A stretch of 64,000 nt of DNA from Deltaproteobacteria bacterium (GTDB lineage Bacteria > Desulfobacterota > JADFVX01), in assembly GCA_029860075.1 (NCBI GenBank), contig JAOUBX010000001.1, positions 1-64,000 of the forward strand. Reading direction: 5' to 3'. The notes under the pieces were generated by a model, which was given only the letters and a program-made list of their open reading frames with translations, searched no databases and was not told where the DNA came from. Every line of letters starts with the position of its first letter. Within the stretch, counting starts at the first letter, position 1. Below, piece after piece: positions 45,091 through 54,370 of this stretch. The position numbers were made by a program, and so were the translations under genes.

Positions 45091-46265
45091 TGAATATTCT
45101 TTTTCTGGCCCCTCAGCCTTTTATGGAAAAACGAGGTACTCCCCTGGCCGTGTTTCAGGTTCTCAAGGCGCTTGGAGAGCTTGGTCACAGCATCGATCTG
45201 GTTACCTATCATTTAGGCGAAGACCGGCGCATAGAGGGAGTAAAACACTTTAGAACGCCTTCCTTTCCCTTTATTAAAAAGGTTAAAAAAGGGCAGTCCC
45301 TTGCCAAAGTTTTCCTTGATGTTTTTGTCTTTATCAAAGCATTAAATTTACTGAAAAAAAACAGCTACGACTGTATTCATGCCGTAGAAGAGGCAGCTAC
45401 AATGGGGATATTTCTTAAAGGTTTCTATAATAAGCCCCTTATATACGACATGGATTCAAGTATGCCGGATCAGTTGAGGGATTCAACGTCCCCATTCTGG
45501 AGCAACGGCGCCCTTCTTCGGTTAGTCGGTTTTTTTGAAAAAAAGACGATTGGACATGCGGATTTGGTTCTGGCTGTTTGCAAGGCTCTCATGGAGAAGG
45601 TTCATTTGGTTTTTCCGGACAAACCGGTTGTGCTTTTGGAGGATATTCCTAATGTGGAACCTTTTGATCCCTCCATGAAAGATAAGGTTGAACATTTAAA
45701 GACTCAACTGGGTCTAACAAAAAACAAGGTCATTTTGTATACGGGGACCTTCGAATCATACCAGGGTATTGATCTTTTATTGGCCTCTGTTGCAAATATA
45801 GTAACCGACTTTCCCCGGGTAAAGTTGGTATTGGTCGGAGGAGATGGTGATCAGGTCGGTGAAAAATCAAGTATTGTCAAATCTATGGGGATTGAAAGGA
45901 ATGTTTTGATTCTGGGAAAAAGGCCTCTTGAAGAGATGCCGCTCTTCATGGAGATGGCCGACTTGCTTGTTTCGCCCCGGAACAAGGGGACAAACACCCC
46001 CATGAAGATATATACTTATCTGCAGTCAGGAAAGCCGGTTGTTGCCACCAGGATGCTTACTCATACCCAGGTTTTGACTGATGATGTGGCCATACTTGTC
46101 AATGCGGACCATAAAAGCTTTTCCAGGGGCATAATGAGGGTGCTTAAAGATAGTGAACTGGGAGAGCGTATTGGAAGGGCCGGTAAAAAGCTGGTTCAAG
46201 AAAATTACAGTTACGGCAGTTTCAAAAAGAAAGTGGAGAAGGCCTACGGTCTAATAAAGAAATGA
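45090..46265 (+). CDS. Glycosyltransferase family 4
   Basis: A 391-residue GT-B enzyme with a start at GTG 45090 that overlaps the previous stop by one base. Features include LAPQPFMEKRGTPLAV at the N-terminus, the LYTGTFESYQGIDLLL start of the C-terminal domain, and the retaining-enzyme E-x7-E-like region (SPRNKGTNTPMKIYTYLQSGKPVVAT). It overlaps the radical SAM gene by four bases. Confidence 0.9.
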   Translation: MNILFLAPQPFMEKRGTPLAVFQVLKALGELGHSIDLVTYHLGEDRRIEGVKHFRTPSFPFIKKVKKGQSLAKVFLDVFVFIKALNLLKKNSYDCIHAVEEAATMGIFLKGFYNKPLIYDMDSSMPDQLRDSTSPFWSNGALLRLVGFFEKKTIGHADLVLAVCKALMEKVHLVFPDKPVVLLEDIPNVEPFDPSMKDKVEHLKTQLGLTKNKVILYTGTFESYQGIDLLLASVANIVTDFPRVKLVLVGGDGDQVGEKSSIVKSMGIERNVLILGKRPLEEMPLFMEMADLLVSPRNKGTNTPMKIYTYLQSGKPVVATRMLTHTQVLTDDVAILVNADHKSFSRGIMRVLKDSELGERIGRAGKKLVQENYSYGSFKKKVEKAYGLIKK

Positions 46266-47350
46266 AAAAGAAAGTCAGGCAATCCGTTAATATTATGAAG
46301 TTTGTATGTGGCGGCATTAAGCCCACTGCGGGGCCCCTTAAAGTCCAGTGGGATGTGCTTTGGCGCTGCAATTCCAAATGTCTTACCTGTGACCGGTGGC
46401 AAGAGAAAGAGGGCCGGGAGATCATGCCTTTTGAAAGAGAGAAAAGGCTGCTCGAAGAATTGGCTGCCCTGGGAACGTTCAGTGTTGCCTTTTCAGGCGG
46501 TGAGCCTTTTCTAAGAAAAGATATGTGTGATTTGATTAAATTTGCCAAAGGCCTGGGGCTTACGGTGAGTCTGAACAGTAATGCGCTTTTGATCAAGGAA
46601 AGTCTTGCTGAGAAAATAATCGATTCCAATCTCGATATGATCTATTTTTCGCTTGATGGCGGAAGGGCGGAGACCAACGATTACATCAGGGGAATAAAGG
46701 GCGGCTTTGAAAAAACCTTTAAAGCTGTTAAGTTATTGCGCGAGAAAAGAAATGAAAAGCCGAAGATCTTTATTAATTGCACGGTAAATAATAAAAATGT
46801 TTCCGAGCTGCCGGAACTTGTAAGGGCTTGCTGTGAGGCCGGCGTAGACGGCATAACGATTCAGCCTGCCCATAGCTGTGATGAGATGGGTTTTTATATG
46901 CCTGACGAACTTAAATTGAGCCATGAAAATATCCCCCTTTTCAACAGAGAGTTGGGTAAGCTCATGAGAGATTATAGCCATCTTTTTCCCATGATGGAGG
47001 ACTATTTCAAATACTTTGGCACTTTCATAGAAAACCCTGCGGAACTTTATAAGTTTCGCTGTGTTGCCGCCTATACAACAGTTCAGATCCACCCCAATGG
47101 CGATGTTTATTCCTGTCCCGTTGCCTTTGAGAAAATGGGGAGCCTGATGGATGCGTCTTTTAAGGAGGTTTGGTTCTCTCAAAAAGCTGATGATCTCAGG
47201 AGAAAGGTTAAGAAAGGTGATCATCCCATGTGCTGGTTCACCTGTGTTGCGCCGGTCAACATATTCCTTTCTTATTTTCATCCTCTAAGGTTATACAAGC
47301 TTATGAATCCGAAACTGATGAGTCATATATTGTATAAGATGGGCGGATAA
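46262..47350 (+). CDS. Radical SAM/SPASM protein
   Basis: A 362-residue radical SAM enzyme with CNSKCLTC (C36, C40, C43) binding the SAM-cleaving 4Fe-4S cluster, AFSGGEPFLR and a C-terminal SPASM-type cysteine set (CVAAYTTVQIHPNGDVYSCP, then CWFTC). The SPASM domain holds an auxiliary cluster used for peptide or sugar modification. Substrate unknown; being coupled to a GT4 (ATGA overlap) suggests a role in glycan or glycopeptide modification. Confidence 0.88.
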   Translation: MKKKVRQSVNIMKFVCGGIKPTAGPLKVQWDVLWRCNSKCLTCDRWQEKEGREIMPFEREKRLLEELAALGTFSVAFSGGEPFLRKDMCDLIKFAKGLGLTVSLNSNALLIKESLAEKIIDSNLDMIYFSLDGGRAETNDYIRGIKGGFEKTFKAVKLLREKRNEKPKIFINCTVNNKNVSELPELVRACCEAGVDGITIQPAHSCDEMGFYMPDELKLSHENIPLFNRELGKLMRDYSHLFPMMEDYFKYFGTFIENPAELYKFRCVAAYTTVQIHPNGDVYSCPVAFEKMGSLMDASFKEVWFSQKADDLRRKVKKGDHPMCWFTCVAPVNIFLSYFHPLRLYKLMNPKLMSHILYKMGG

Positions 47351-47394
47351 TTCCGTATTGTGAACCATTTTAAAATAGTAAATGAAGGGGTATT

Positions 47395-47655
47395 ATGAAA
47401 GACAGATCGCCCTTGATAACTATTCTCAGGATGATTGGCAAATTATTGCCAGGTGATTACTTAAAAACCTTATTCTACCTGAACTTCATCCATAAACCGC
47501 GAAAGTTCCTTCGCAACGGCATTAACAGTTTCTATCGTATTGATCACATTTACGAAGTTATTTCCGAGTTTACAAAAAACTGTGAAGGTTTTTTTTCCAT
47601 AAGAACGAACTTTCTTACAGGAAAAATTTTTTGTCTCTTTCTTCCGAACCGGTAA
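47395..47655 (+). pseudogene. Truncated methyltransferase-like remnant
   Basis: An 86-residue frame with a good AAGGGG ribosome site. FYRIDHIYEVISEF resembles the entry to class I/TylF-like methyltransferases in these clusters, but the frame ends where the SAM-binding domain should start (EGFFSIRTNF). No continuation was found in the other frames. Probably a 3'-deleted gene. Confidence 0.45.
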
Positions 47656-47889
47656 GATACCGGACTAATGATTCGGCCCTTCCCTGATAACTCATCACTT
47701 GTCGCGTTCATTATCAACTTTACCGTTTCGGCAGAGTAAGGGTAATAGTGTGTTTATTCCCGAAAACTCATTAGCCAACTATACAATTCATTTCAGTCGT
47801 TTTTTGAGTGTGATGGAATTGCAGGGAAAGTAAAAAGTCAATTTACTTGAATGACAGCCGGATCAGCATAATCGAATCACTTTATTCTG

Positions 47890-47918
47890 TTGACTTTGGG
47901 TCGAGATATATTTATTAT
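47890..47918 (+). promoter_or_regulatory. Candidate sigma-70 promoter at the start of the glycan locus
   Basis: TTGACT at 47890-47895 and TATTAT at 47913-47918 are 17 bases apart. Transcription would begin about 47925, right at the ATG at 47928, giving an almost leaderless mRNA. Confidence 0.45.
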
Positions 47919-47927
47919 GTTCATAAT

Positions 47928-48551
47928 ATGAACAGTAAAAATAACAATGAAACTTCCTATCGCTATCTCCAACTTCTTGAAGAAATATCAAAAGATGAAC
48001 CCTTGTCCCAGAGGGACTTGAGCAAAAGGCTCGGTATAGCAGTAGGGCTTGTTAATTCCTATATAAAAAACTTCGTTACTAAAGGTTATCTAAGGGTTAA
48101 AGCTTTCCCCAAAAATCGCTACAAATATCTTCTTACCCCAAAAGGGCTGACGGAAAAAACGCGGCTTACCTACCAGCATCTTCATTATTTTACAAATCTA
48201 TATACAACAGTCAGGAAGGATTTTAGAAAGATTTTTCTTGAAATGGATAAAGAAGGGGTGCGGAAGGTATTATTTTGCGGCGTTGATGAGGTTGCTGAAA
48301 TTGCCTACTTGTCTATGCAGGAAACACCACTGGAACTGGTGGGGGTGGTTGACAATGAGGGGGTGGGGCAGGTTTTTTTTAATCATGAGGTGGGGCCGCT
48401 AAATATAATAAATGCTATTGAAAAAGATAAAATTCTCGTTACTTCTTTGAAGAGAAGTAACGCTCTGGTTAGTTCTTTGGAAAAAAATGGCATAGATAGG
48501 GGAATAATAAGTTATTTAGGGTTAGATGTTGAAGATTTGTTGTCTGAATGA
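47928..48551 (+). CDS. Winged-helix transcriptional regulator of the glycan locus
   Basis: A 207-residue protein (from ATG 47928) with an N-terminal MarR/winged-helix domain (LEEISKDEPLSQRDLSKRLGIAVGLVNSYIKNF) and a C-terminal Rossmann-like half (KVLFCGVDEVAEIAYLS, ELVGVVDNEG). Such regulators are typical of polysaccharide clusters. A longer TTG start at 47847 would add 27 residues; that start would include the promoter-like sequence in the coding region. Confidence 0.8.
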   Translation: MNSKNNNETSYRYLQLLEEISKDEPLSQRDLSKRLGIAVGLVNSYIKNFVTKGYLRVKAFPKNRYKYLLTPKGLTEKTRLTYQHLHYFTNLYTTVRKDFRKIFLEMDKEGVRKVLFCGVDEVAEIAYLSMQETPLELVGVVDNEGVGQVFFNHEVGPLNIINAIEKDKILVTSLKRSNALVSSLEKNGIDRGIISYLGLDVEDLLSE

Positions 48552-48600
48552 TAATTTTCTATCCCTTTGATGGTCTTTTAAAATAAAATGAATTAAAATT

Positions 48601-49131
48601 ATGACAAAAAAGGCAGCAGTTTTTTTGGATCGTGATGGTGTTATTAATAAAAAAATGCCGGAAGATGATTATGTTAAAGAATGGGAGGAATTCATTTTTT
48701 TACCCGGTGTTTTTGAGGCTGTAAGCAATATTAAGGGTAAAGGTTATTTAATTATTATTATTACAAATCAACGGTGTATAGCCAGGAATATAATTGATGA
48801 AGATACATTGAGGGGAATCCATGAAAAAATGGTAAGTGAAATACAAAAGCATGGTGGTCATATTGATTCCATTTATTTCTGCCCCCATAATATTGATGAT
48901 AATTGTAAGTGCAGAAAACCTGAAATAGGCATGATTTCCAATGCACTAGCCGATTTTAAAAAGGTGGATATAGAGATTGACCTTGAAAAGAGTTATATGG
49001 TTGGTGATTCTGAAAAGGATATAAAGGCAGGTAACTCAGCAGGCGTTAAAACAATAAGAATTGGCAAAAAAATAAGTATCGCGGATTTTGCAAGCAACTC
49101 CCTGTTAGATGCCGTTAAATTTTTGCAATAA
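48601..49131 (+). CDS. GmhB-like HAD phosphatase (heptose 1,7-bisphosphatase type)
   Basis: This 176-residue HAD-IIIA phosphatase has FLDRDGVIN (D10, D12), TNQ (IIITNQRCIARN), a zinc-binding CPHNIDDNCKCRKP, and MVGDSEKDIKAG. This matches D-glycero-D-manno-heptose 1,7-bisphosphate phosphatase, which supplies heptose 1-phosphate for nucleotide activation. The role in heptose synthesis is consistent with the transketolase genes and dehydratase nearby; histidinol phosphatase is a less likely alternative. Confidence 0.88.
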   Translation: MTKKAAVFLDRDGVINKKMPEDDYVKEWEEFIFLPGVFEAVSNIKGKGYLIIIITNQRCIARNIIDEDTLRGIHEKMVSEIQKHGGHIDSIYFCPHNIDDNCKCRKPEIGMISNALADFKKVDIEIDLEKSYMVGDSEKDIKAGNSAGVKTIRIGKKISIADFASNSLLDAVKFLQ

Positions 49132-49152
49132 CAATATTTTAAGAGGAACCAA

Positions 49153-50178
49153 ATGAAGGGTGATAAGAATAAAAGAGCTTTAATAACCGGAGTTTCGGGG
49201 ATGGTTGGTTCGCACCTTGCCGATTACCTGCTTGAGCATACCGATTGGGACATACACGGTATGTGTCGCTGGCGAAGCCCCCAGGACAATCTTATGCACC
49301 TCCTTGATCGAGCCAACGAGGGAGACCGTCTTTTTTTTCATTATGGTGATCTAAGGGACTATATATCTTTACAAAATGTCGTAGAAGAGGTGAAGCCGGA
49401 TTTTGTTTTTCACCTGGCTGCCCAGAGTTATCCACAGACCAGTTTTACCTCCCCTCTTGATACGATGGATACAAACATACAGGGGACGGAGCGGTTACTG
49501 GAAGCATTAAGGCGTTGTCCGGGTCTGGACCCGGTAATACATGTATGTTCATCTTCGGAAGTATATGGCCGTGTACCAAAGGAGAAACTGCCAATAAATG
49601 AAGAGTGTACTTTTCATCCTGCTTCTCCTTATGCCATTTCCAAGGTGGGAACAGACCTGATCGGCAGGTATCATGCCGAGGCCTATGGGCAGCAGGTTAT
49701 GGTTACCAGAATGTTTACTCATACGGGCCCAAGGCGTGGAGATGTTTTTGCCGAATCTACTTTTGCAAAACAGATTGCAATGATTGAAGCCGGGAAGATT
49801 CCACCGGTAATCAAGGTAGGAAACCTGGACTCTTTACGAACATGGTCTGATGTGAGGGATGCTGTTCGGGCTTATTATATGCTTGTTACGGTGAATCCGA
49901 ATCCTGGTGAATCCTATAATATCGGGGGCGTGTATTCCTGTGCCGTTAGAGAAATGCTTGATTTTCTGATTTCCATCTCTACTTATAAGGGGATTGAGGT
50001 TGAAACAGATCCTGCCAGGTTGCGTCCCATAGATGCAGACCTGCAGGTACCGGATACTGCTAAATTTGAAAATCATACGGGATGGAAGCCTGAAATCCCC
50101 TTTGAAAAAACAATGCAGGATTTGCTCGATTACTGGCGATCTCGGGTCAACTCCGGTGAAAGTTTTTTAACGAGGTAA
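49153..50178 (+). CDS. GDP-mannose 4,6-dehydratase-like SDR
   Basis: This 341-residue extended SDR has GVSGMVGSHLADYL, HLAAQSYPQTS, CSSSEVYGRV and the active-site Y160-x3-K164 (SPYAISKVG). It matches GDP-mannose 4,6-dehydratase or the related GDP-heptose 4,6-dehydratase (DmhA/WcbK type), which start deoxysugar synthesis. Given GmhB next door, the heptose version is possible but cannot be settled by eye. It is 21 bases downstream of the phosphatase gene. Confidence 0.85.
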   Translation: MKGDKNKRALITGVSGMVGSHLADYLLEHTDWDIHGMCRWRSPQDNLMHLLDRANEGDRLFFHYGDLRDYISLQNVVEEVKPDFVFHLAAQSYPQTSFTSPLDTMDTNIQGTERLLEALRRCPGLDPVIHVCSSSEVYGRVPKEKLPINEECTFHPASPYAISKVGTDLIGRYHAEAYGQQVMVTRMFTHTGPRRGDVFAESTFAKQIAMIEAGKIPPVIKVGNLDSLRTWSDVRDAVRAYYMLVTVNPNPGESYNIGGVYSCAVREMLDFLISISTYKGIEVETDPARLRPIDADLQVPDTAKFENHTGWKPEIPFEKTMQDLLDYWRSRVNSGESFLTR

Positions 50179-50388
50179 TTGTCCTGGAAACAGCAGTTGG
50201 ATCATGGTTTCTCGCGCAAGTGCTTGATTTCACCGCACTTCCAAAAAATGCCCGCTCAGGCAATGGGTGAAGCCAGGATTTTTTGAAAGCGCTGTGAAAG
50301 CAACAGGTCACGCTGTAAATTCATGTCCAACTGCCTTTTTCCAGGTGATGAGTCAGGCAGGGGACTTGCCGGTAATTGGAGAGACTCT

Positions 50389-50928
50389 ATGGATTCAAGG
50401 TTGACGAGAGCAGCATGCACTGATCTTCAGCCTGTTGAAGATATATATTCGAATGAATGGTTTACCGTTCGAAATCGTGGCGGATATTTTACGGTAGAGA
50501 ACAGATTGCCGCAAGTTATGATATTACCCATTATTGGGGATAGTAGTGTTGTTATGATAAGAGTAAGGCGCCCGGTGTTGGATGATTGCCCCCTTGAATT
50601 GCCTGCAGGCGGGATGCTTGCAGGAGAAGCACCTGAGGATGGTGCTGCGAGAGAGCTTGCAGAAGAGACGGGTATCGTTATATCTGATAAATCTCGCTTT
50701 ATTCCCATGCCGCCGCTTTCTGTCTCTCCAAATCGAAATCCTAATTTGATTTATGTATTCAGGGTGCATCTCAGTGAAAAGGAATATGAGAAAAGGCTGC
50801 CACATGATGAAGAAGTTGAGGGAATTGTATCTCTTGGCATTGATGATGTGAAAAAGAAGATTTGTAGTGGTGAAATTTACGTAACGACACCTGTTGCGGT
50901 CATCAGTTCCTATCTTTTCAGGGGCTAA
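50389..50928 (+). CDS. Nudix hydrolase
   Basis: A 179-residue protein with an intact Nudix box from GGMLAGEAPEDGAARELAEETGI (G-x5-E-x7-RELAEETG). Nudix enzymes hydrolyse nucleoside diphosphate derivatives, such as ADP-ribose or NDP-sugars. The start at 50389 has GGAGAG six bases upstream; an ATG at 50323 would add 22 residues. Its place in a glycan locus hints at turnover of nucleotide-sugar or CDP-linked intermediates. Nothing else in this locus identifies its substrate. Confidence 0.85.
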   Translation: MDSRLTRAACTDLQPVEDIYSNEWFTVRNRGGYFTVENRLPQVMILPIIGDSSVVMIRVRRPVLDDCPLELPAGGMLAGEAPEDGAARELAEETGIVISDKSRFIPMPPLSVSPNRNPNLIYVFRVHLSEKEYEKRLPHDEEVEGIVSLGIDDVKKKICSGEIYVTTPVAVISSYLFRG

Positions 50929-50985
50929 AAAAAACGCCAAAATTAATTATTTAAGATATGAAAATGTTTCCTTCGAAAGAAAAGG

Positions 50986-51966
50986 ATGTACCTAGACGAT
51001 AAAAAGGTTTTTCTTGCCGGCGCTACCGGGTTGGCTGGAACCGCCATCATGCAGAGCATACTGAACAATCATCCCGGAGCAAGAGTAAGGGCGGCATATT
51101 ATTCGAATACTGCTCCTTTTTTTGAGCATGAACGAGTGGAATATGTTCAAGGTGATCTGAAATCTCTTGATGATTGCAGGCGGATGGCAAAAGGGTGTGA
51201 TGGTGCGATTATGTCGGCGGCTTTTACTGCCGGTTCGGGAATATTGACATCTGAGCCCTGGAAATATGTGAATGAAAATGTCATTATGAATTCCCGCATG
51301 TTGGAGGCTTTTCACCTTGAAGGTGTTAATCGGATTATCTTTATTAGTACTGCTTCGCTGTACCAGGAATTTGACGGACAGATTAAAGAGGATGAACTTG
51401 ATCTAAACAAGGACCCTCATTCGGCCTATTATGGCGTTGGCTGGGTTAATAGATATATTGAGAAAATATGTAAATTCTGGCATACAAATTACGCAATGGA
51501 GGTAATTGTTGCGCGGGCTGCCAATATTTTTGGCCCCTATGCCAGGTTTGATCCAAAAACATCAAACTTTATTCCGGCTATTATCCGTAAGGCAGCAGAC
51601 AAGATGGACCCATTTGAAGTATGGGGAAGTTCTGATGTGACAAGGGATGTTATCTATTCTGATGATTTTGCAAGGGCAATTATGTTGATGCTGGATAATG
51701 ATAGAATAAAGTTTGATATTTTCAATGTTGGTTCCGGTCTTCGTACAACCGTAGGAGAGGTTATTCAATGGGCGCTGCAGTATTCCGGACATTCACCATC
51801 AAAGATCGAATATGTTTCAGATAGACCGACGACAATAAACTTTAGAGGTCTTGATTGCAGCAAAGCGAAGAAGGCGCTTGGCTGGGAGCCTGTTATGACG
51901 GTTGAAGAAGGCGTTAAAAAAACTACCGAATGGTGGATAAAAAACAGGAGTTGGTGGAAAAAATGA
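50986..51966 (+). CDS. Extended SDR (NAD-dependent epimerase-like) with altered active site
   Basis: A 326-residue SDR with the nucleotide-binding motif FLAGATGLAGTAI and ISTASLYQEF. Where the YxxxK catalytic pair is expected it has YYGVGWVNRY (Y148, Y149, V151, N155), so Lys is absent. C-terminal motifs PFEVWGSSDVTRDVIY and GLDCSKAKKALGWEP are as usual for NDP-sugar enzymes. Paralogous to the SDR at 62151. May be a reductase using another residue, or non-catalytic. Overlaps the next gene by four bases. Confidence 0.83.
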   Translation: MYLDDKKVFLAGATGLAGTAIMQSILNNHPGARVRAAYYSNTAPFFEHERVEYVQGDLKSLDDCRRMAKGCDGAIMSAAFTAGSGILTSEPWKYVNENVIMNSRMLEAFHLEGVNRIIFISTASLYQEFDGQIKEDELDLNKDPHSAYYGVGWVNRYIEKICKFWHTNYAMEVIVARAANIFGPYARFDPKTSNFIPAIIRKAADKMDPFEVWGSSDVTRDVIYSDDFARAIMLMLDNDRIKFDIFNVGSGLRTTVGEVIQWALQYSGHSPSKIEYVSDRPTTINFRGLDCSKAKKALGWEPVMTVEEGVKKTTEWWIKNRSWWKK

Positions 51967-52721
51967 AGACTGAAAAACATGATGCAATAGTTCTTTCCAG
52001 TACAGATGAAAAGGAGGTATTGAAGCATTTTATTGGCCGATTTAAAGATGCGCCATTGCCTGATGATGAAATTCTTCCAAATCTGGGGCTTTTTCTAAGT
52101 TCAAAAAATCTTTCCAGAATTCTTTTCTTCTACGAGATTTACAAAAAAATTATAAATAATCATGGTATTATTGCTGAATTTGGCGTCAGATGGGGCCAGA
52201 CCCTTTCTCTGATGTCTGCCCTGCGAGGCATATTTGAGCCTTTTAACCGGCATAGAAAAATTGTCGGCTTTGATACCTTTGAGGGTTTTATCGGGATGGC
52301 TGAAGAAGATGGAGAAAAATGCAAGTGCAGTGATGGATCATTTTCTGTCTCACCGGGGTATGAGAATTATCTGGACTCAATTCTGGATATGCAGGAGAAA
52401 CTTAACCCCATGGCACATTTGAAAAGATATGAGCTGGTAAAGGGAAATGCTGTTGAAACCATTCCTGCCTATCTTGAAAGGCACCCTGAGACAATTATTT
52501 CACTGGCTATTTTTGATTTTGATATATATGCGCCGACCAGGGCTGCCCTGGATGCAATCAAACCACATATTTGCAAGGGAAGCATCCTGGTTTTTGACGA
52601 GCTTTGCGATGATATATTTCCCGGTGAAACTGTTGCTTTGCGGGAAACGTTGGGCTTGAATAATGTTCGGGTTCAGAGGTTTCCCATGACATCAAGAATA
52701 TCTTATATAGAGGTAGAATGA
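51963..52721 (+). CDS. TylF/MycF-like macrocin-type O-methyltransferase
   Basis: A 252-residue class I SAM methyltransferase with AEFGVRWGQTLSLMSAL, KIVGFDTFEGF and the LAIFDFDIYAPTRAALD metal-binding acidic stretch, which suits the TylF group of sugar O-methyltransferases. Start at ATG 51963 overlaps the SDR stop (ATGA). It is translationally coupled to the transketolase genes as well. The glycan position methylated is unknown. Confidence 0.85.
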   Translation: MKTEKHDAIVLSSTDEKEVLKHFIGRFKDAPLPDDEILPNLGLFLSSKNLSRILFFYEIYKKIINNHGIIAEFGVRWGQTLSLMSALRGIFEPFNRHRKIVGFDTFEGFIGMAEEDGEKCKCSDGSFSVSPGYENYLDSILDMQEKLNPMAHLKRYELVKGNAVETIPAYLERHPETIISLAIFDFDIYAPTRAALDAIKPHICKGSILVFDELCDDIFPGETVALRETLGLNNVRVQRFPMTSRISYIEVE

Positions 52722-53500
52722 AACAGGAGTGTAAAGACATAAGGAGAGAGATACTTAAAATCTCAAATGCAAGCGGCCATGGTCATATTCCCACATGTTT
52801 TTCAATTGTGGAAATAATGTATGCCGTGTATGGAAGGATGAATCATGATCCGAAAAATCCCCATTGGGAAGGAAGGGATATATTTCTTCTCAGTAAAGGT
52901 CACGCTTCATTGGGACATTATTCGGTTCTTGCCAAATTCGGATATTTCGATATAGAAAGGGTGTACTCATTCGGAAACTTTATGTCTGACTTTGGCTGTC
53001 ATGCAGACAGGTTTAAGGTTCCCGGTGCAGAAGCGTCAACAGGATCTTTGGGGCATGGGATAGGAATTGCCGTTGGTATTGCCCTCGCTTTTAAGTTAAA
53101 AAAACAGGATAGAAAGGTCTTTGTAGTTATTGGTGATGGTGAATCCAACGAAGGAACCGTTTGGGAAGCGATAATGGTTGCTGTGAACCTTAACTTAAAC
53201 AACTTGACAATAATCTATGATAACAATATGTCTCACGGTAGAGGACTTCAAATTACCGGGCCTGCTGATCGCTTCAAAGCTTTTGGTTGTCATGTTTGGG
53301 AGGTAAATGGTCATGACCTTGGTCAGCTTGAAGATGAAATTGACCAACAAAGTGAGAACGTTAAAGTTATAGTCGCAAATACGGTTAAGGGCTATGGTTG
53401 TAAAACGTTAGTTGAAAATCAATATGAGTGGCACAGAAAGTCGCCCGGTGATGAAGAACTTGAAAAATTGTTGAGGGAGCTCGATGAGGAAACAGTTTAA
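52718..53500 (+). CDS. Transketolase, N-terminal subunit
   Basis: A 260-residue thiamine-diphosphate enzyme subunit with GHGHIPTCFSIVEIMYAVY, SKGHASLGHYSVL, GSLGHGIGIAVG and the TPP-binding VIGDGESNEGTVWEA. Transketolase moves two-carbon units between sugar phosphates. In split form the two subunits act together. Overlaps the upstream gene by four bases and the C-terminal subunit gene by 17. Confidence 0.92.
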   Translation: MKQECKDIRREILKISNASGHGHIPTCFSIVEIMYAVYGRMNHDPKNPHWEGRDIFLLSKGHASLGHYSVLAKFGYFDIERVYSFGNFMSDFGCHADRFKVPGAEASTGSLGHGIGIAVGIALAFKLKKQDRKVFVVIGDGESNEGTVWEAIMVAVNLNLNNLTIIYDNNMSHGRGLQITGPADRFKAFGCHVWEVNGHDLGQLEDEIDQQSENVKVIVANTVKGYGCKTLVENQYEWHRKSPGDEELEKLLRELDEETV

Positions 53501-54344
53501 AAATACCATAATGGATCTATCCTTGACGGATGAAAATATTGTAATGATTCTGGGGGATGTGAGTGTTTATCTTTTTAACGAATTTAATACAAAATATCCT
53601 GACCGGTTTTACAATATGGGCATATGCGAAAATACGCTTATCAGCGTTGCTGCCGGTCTGGGTTCGCAGGGTCTTACTCCCTTTGTTCATACCATTGCTC
53701 CTTTTATAACGGAAAGGAGTTTTGAACAGATTAAACTGGATTTTTGTTACAACGGGTTTGGGGGGAATATTGTTTCCTGTGGCGCATCCTTTGATTATGC
53801 ATGGGACGGCGCGACACACCATTGTTATACCGATCTGGCCATATTGAGATTGTTACCCGGGATGGAGGTGCTTCAGCCAGGGTCACAAAAGGAACTGGAT
53901 ATTCTGCTTAGAAGCCGGTACAACAATGGCAAACCGACTTACTTCAGGCTTTCAGACCATCCTCATGACATAGATGCCCCTGTTGAATTCGGTAAGGGTT
54001 GTGTAATAAAAGATTCCGGAGCGGATTTGACCGTTGTTACGGCTGGTCCGGTCCTTGGGAATGTATTAGAGGCCTGCAAGGACCTTAATGTTAACCTTAT
54101 CTATTTTAATACAATCAAGCCGATCGATAGAAAAATAATTTCACAATTTAAAAATACAAAAATGTTGGTTATCCATGATGCATTTGGGCTTTATGAGGCG
54201 CTTTGTGCAATCCCGGATCTGACCGTTTCTTACCACGGTTTACCCGATGAATTCTGTAGCTGGTATGGGACATTGCATGATATTAGGGAGAAGATAGGGT
54301 TGGATGTTAAATCAATAAAAGCTACTATAAATAGTAAACTATAA
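53484..54344 (+). CDS. Transketolase, C-terminal subunit
   Basis: A 286-residue partner with NMGICENTLISVAAGLGSQGLTPFVHTIAPFITERSFEQI, GASFDYAWDGATHHCYTDLAILRLLPGMEVL and PTYFRLSD, which complete the active site and dimer interface. With the N-terminal subunit it forms one enzyme. In a glycan locus with a heptose phosphatase, a likely product is sedoheptulose 7-phosphate, or a specialised ketol intermediate for branched sugars. Confidence 0.92.
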   Translation: MRKQFKNTIMDLSLTDENIVMILGDVSVYLFNEFNTKYPDRFYNMGICENTLISVAAGLGSQGLTPFVHTIAPFITERSFEQIKLDFCYNGFGGNIVSCGASFDYAWDGATHHCYTDLAILRLLPGMEVLQPGSQKELDILLRSRYNNGKPTYFRLSDHPHDIDAPVEFGKGCVIKDSGADLTVVTAGPVLGNVLEACKDLNVNLIYFNTIKPIDRKIISQFKNTKMLVIHDAFGLYEALCAIPDLTVSYHGLPDEFCSWYGTLHDIREKIGLDVKSIKATINSKL

Positions 54345-54370
54345 AAATGAATAATATGTCATCTATGAGT

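Noticed and set aside
47656-47846. JUMPstart/ops element ahead of the glycan locus
   Set aside because: No GGCGGTAGC-type ops core was found.
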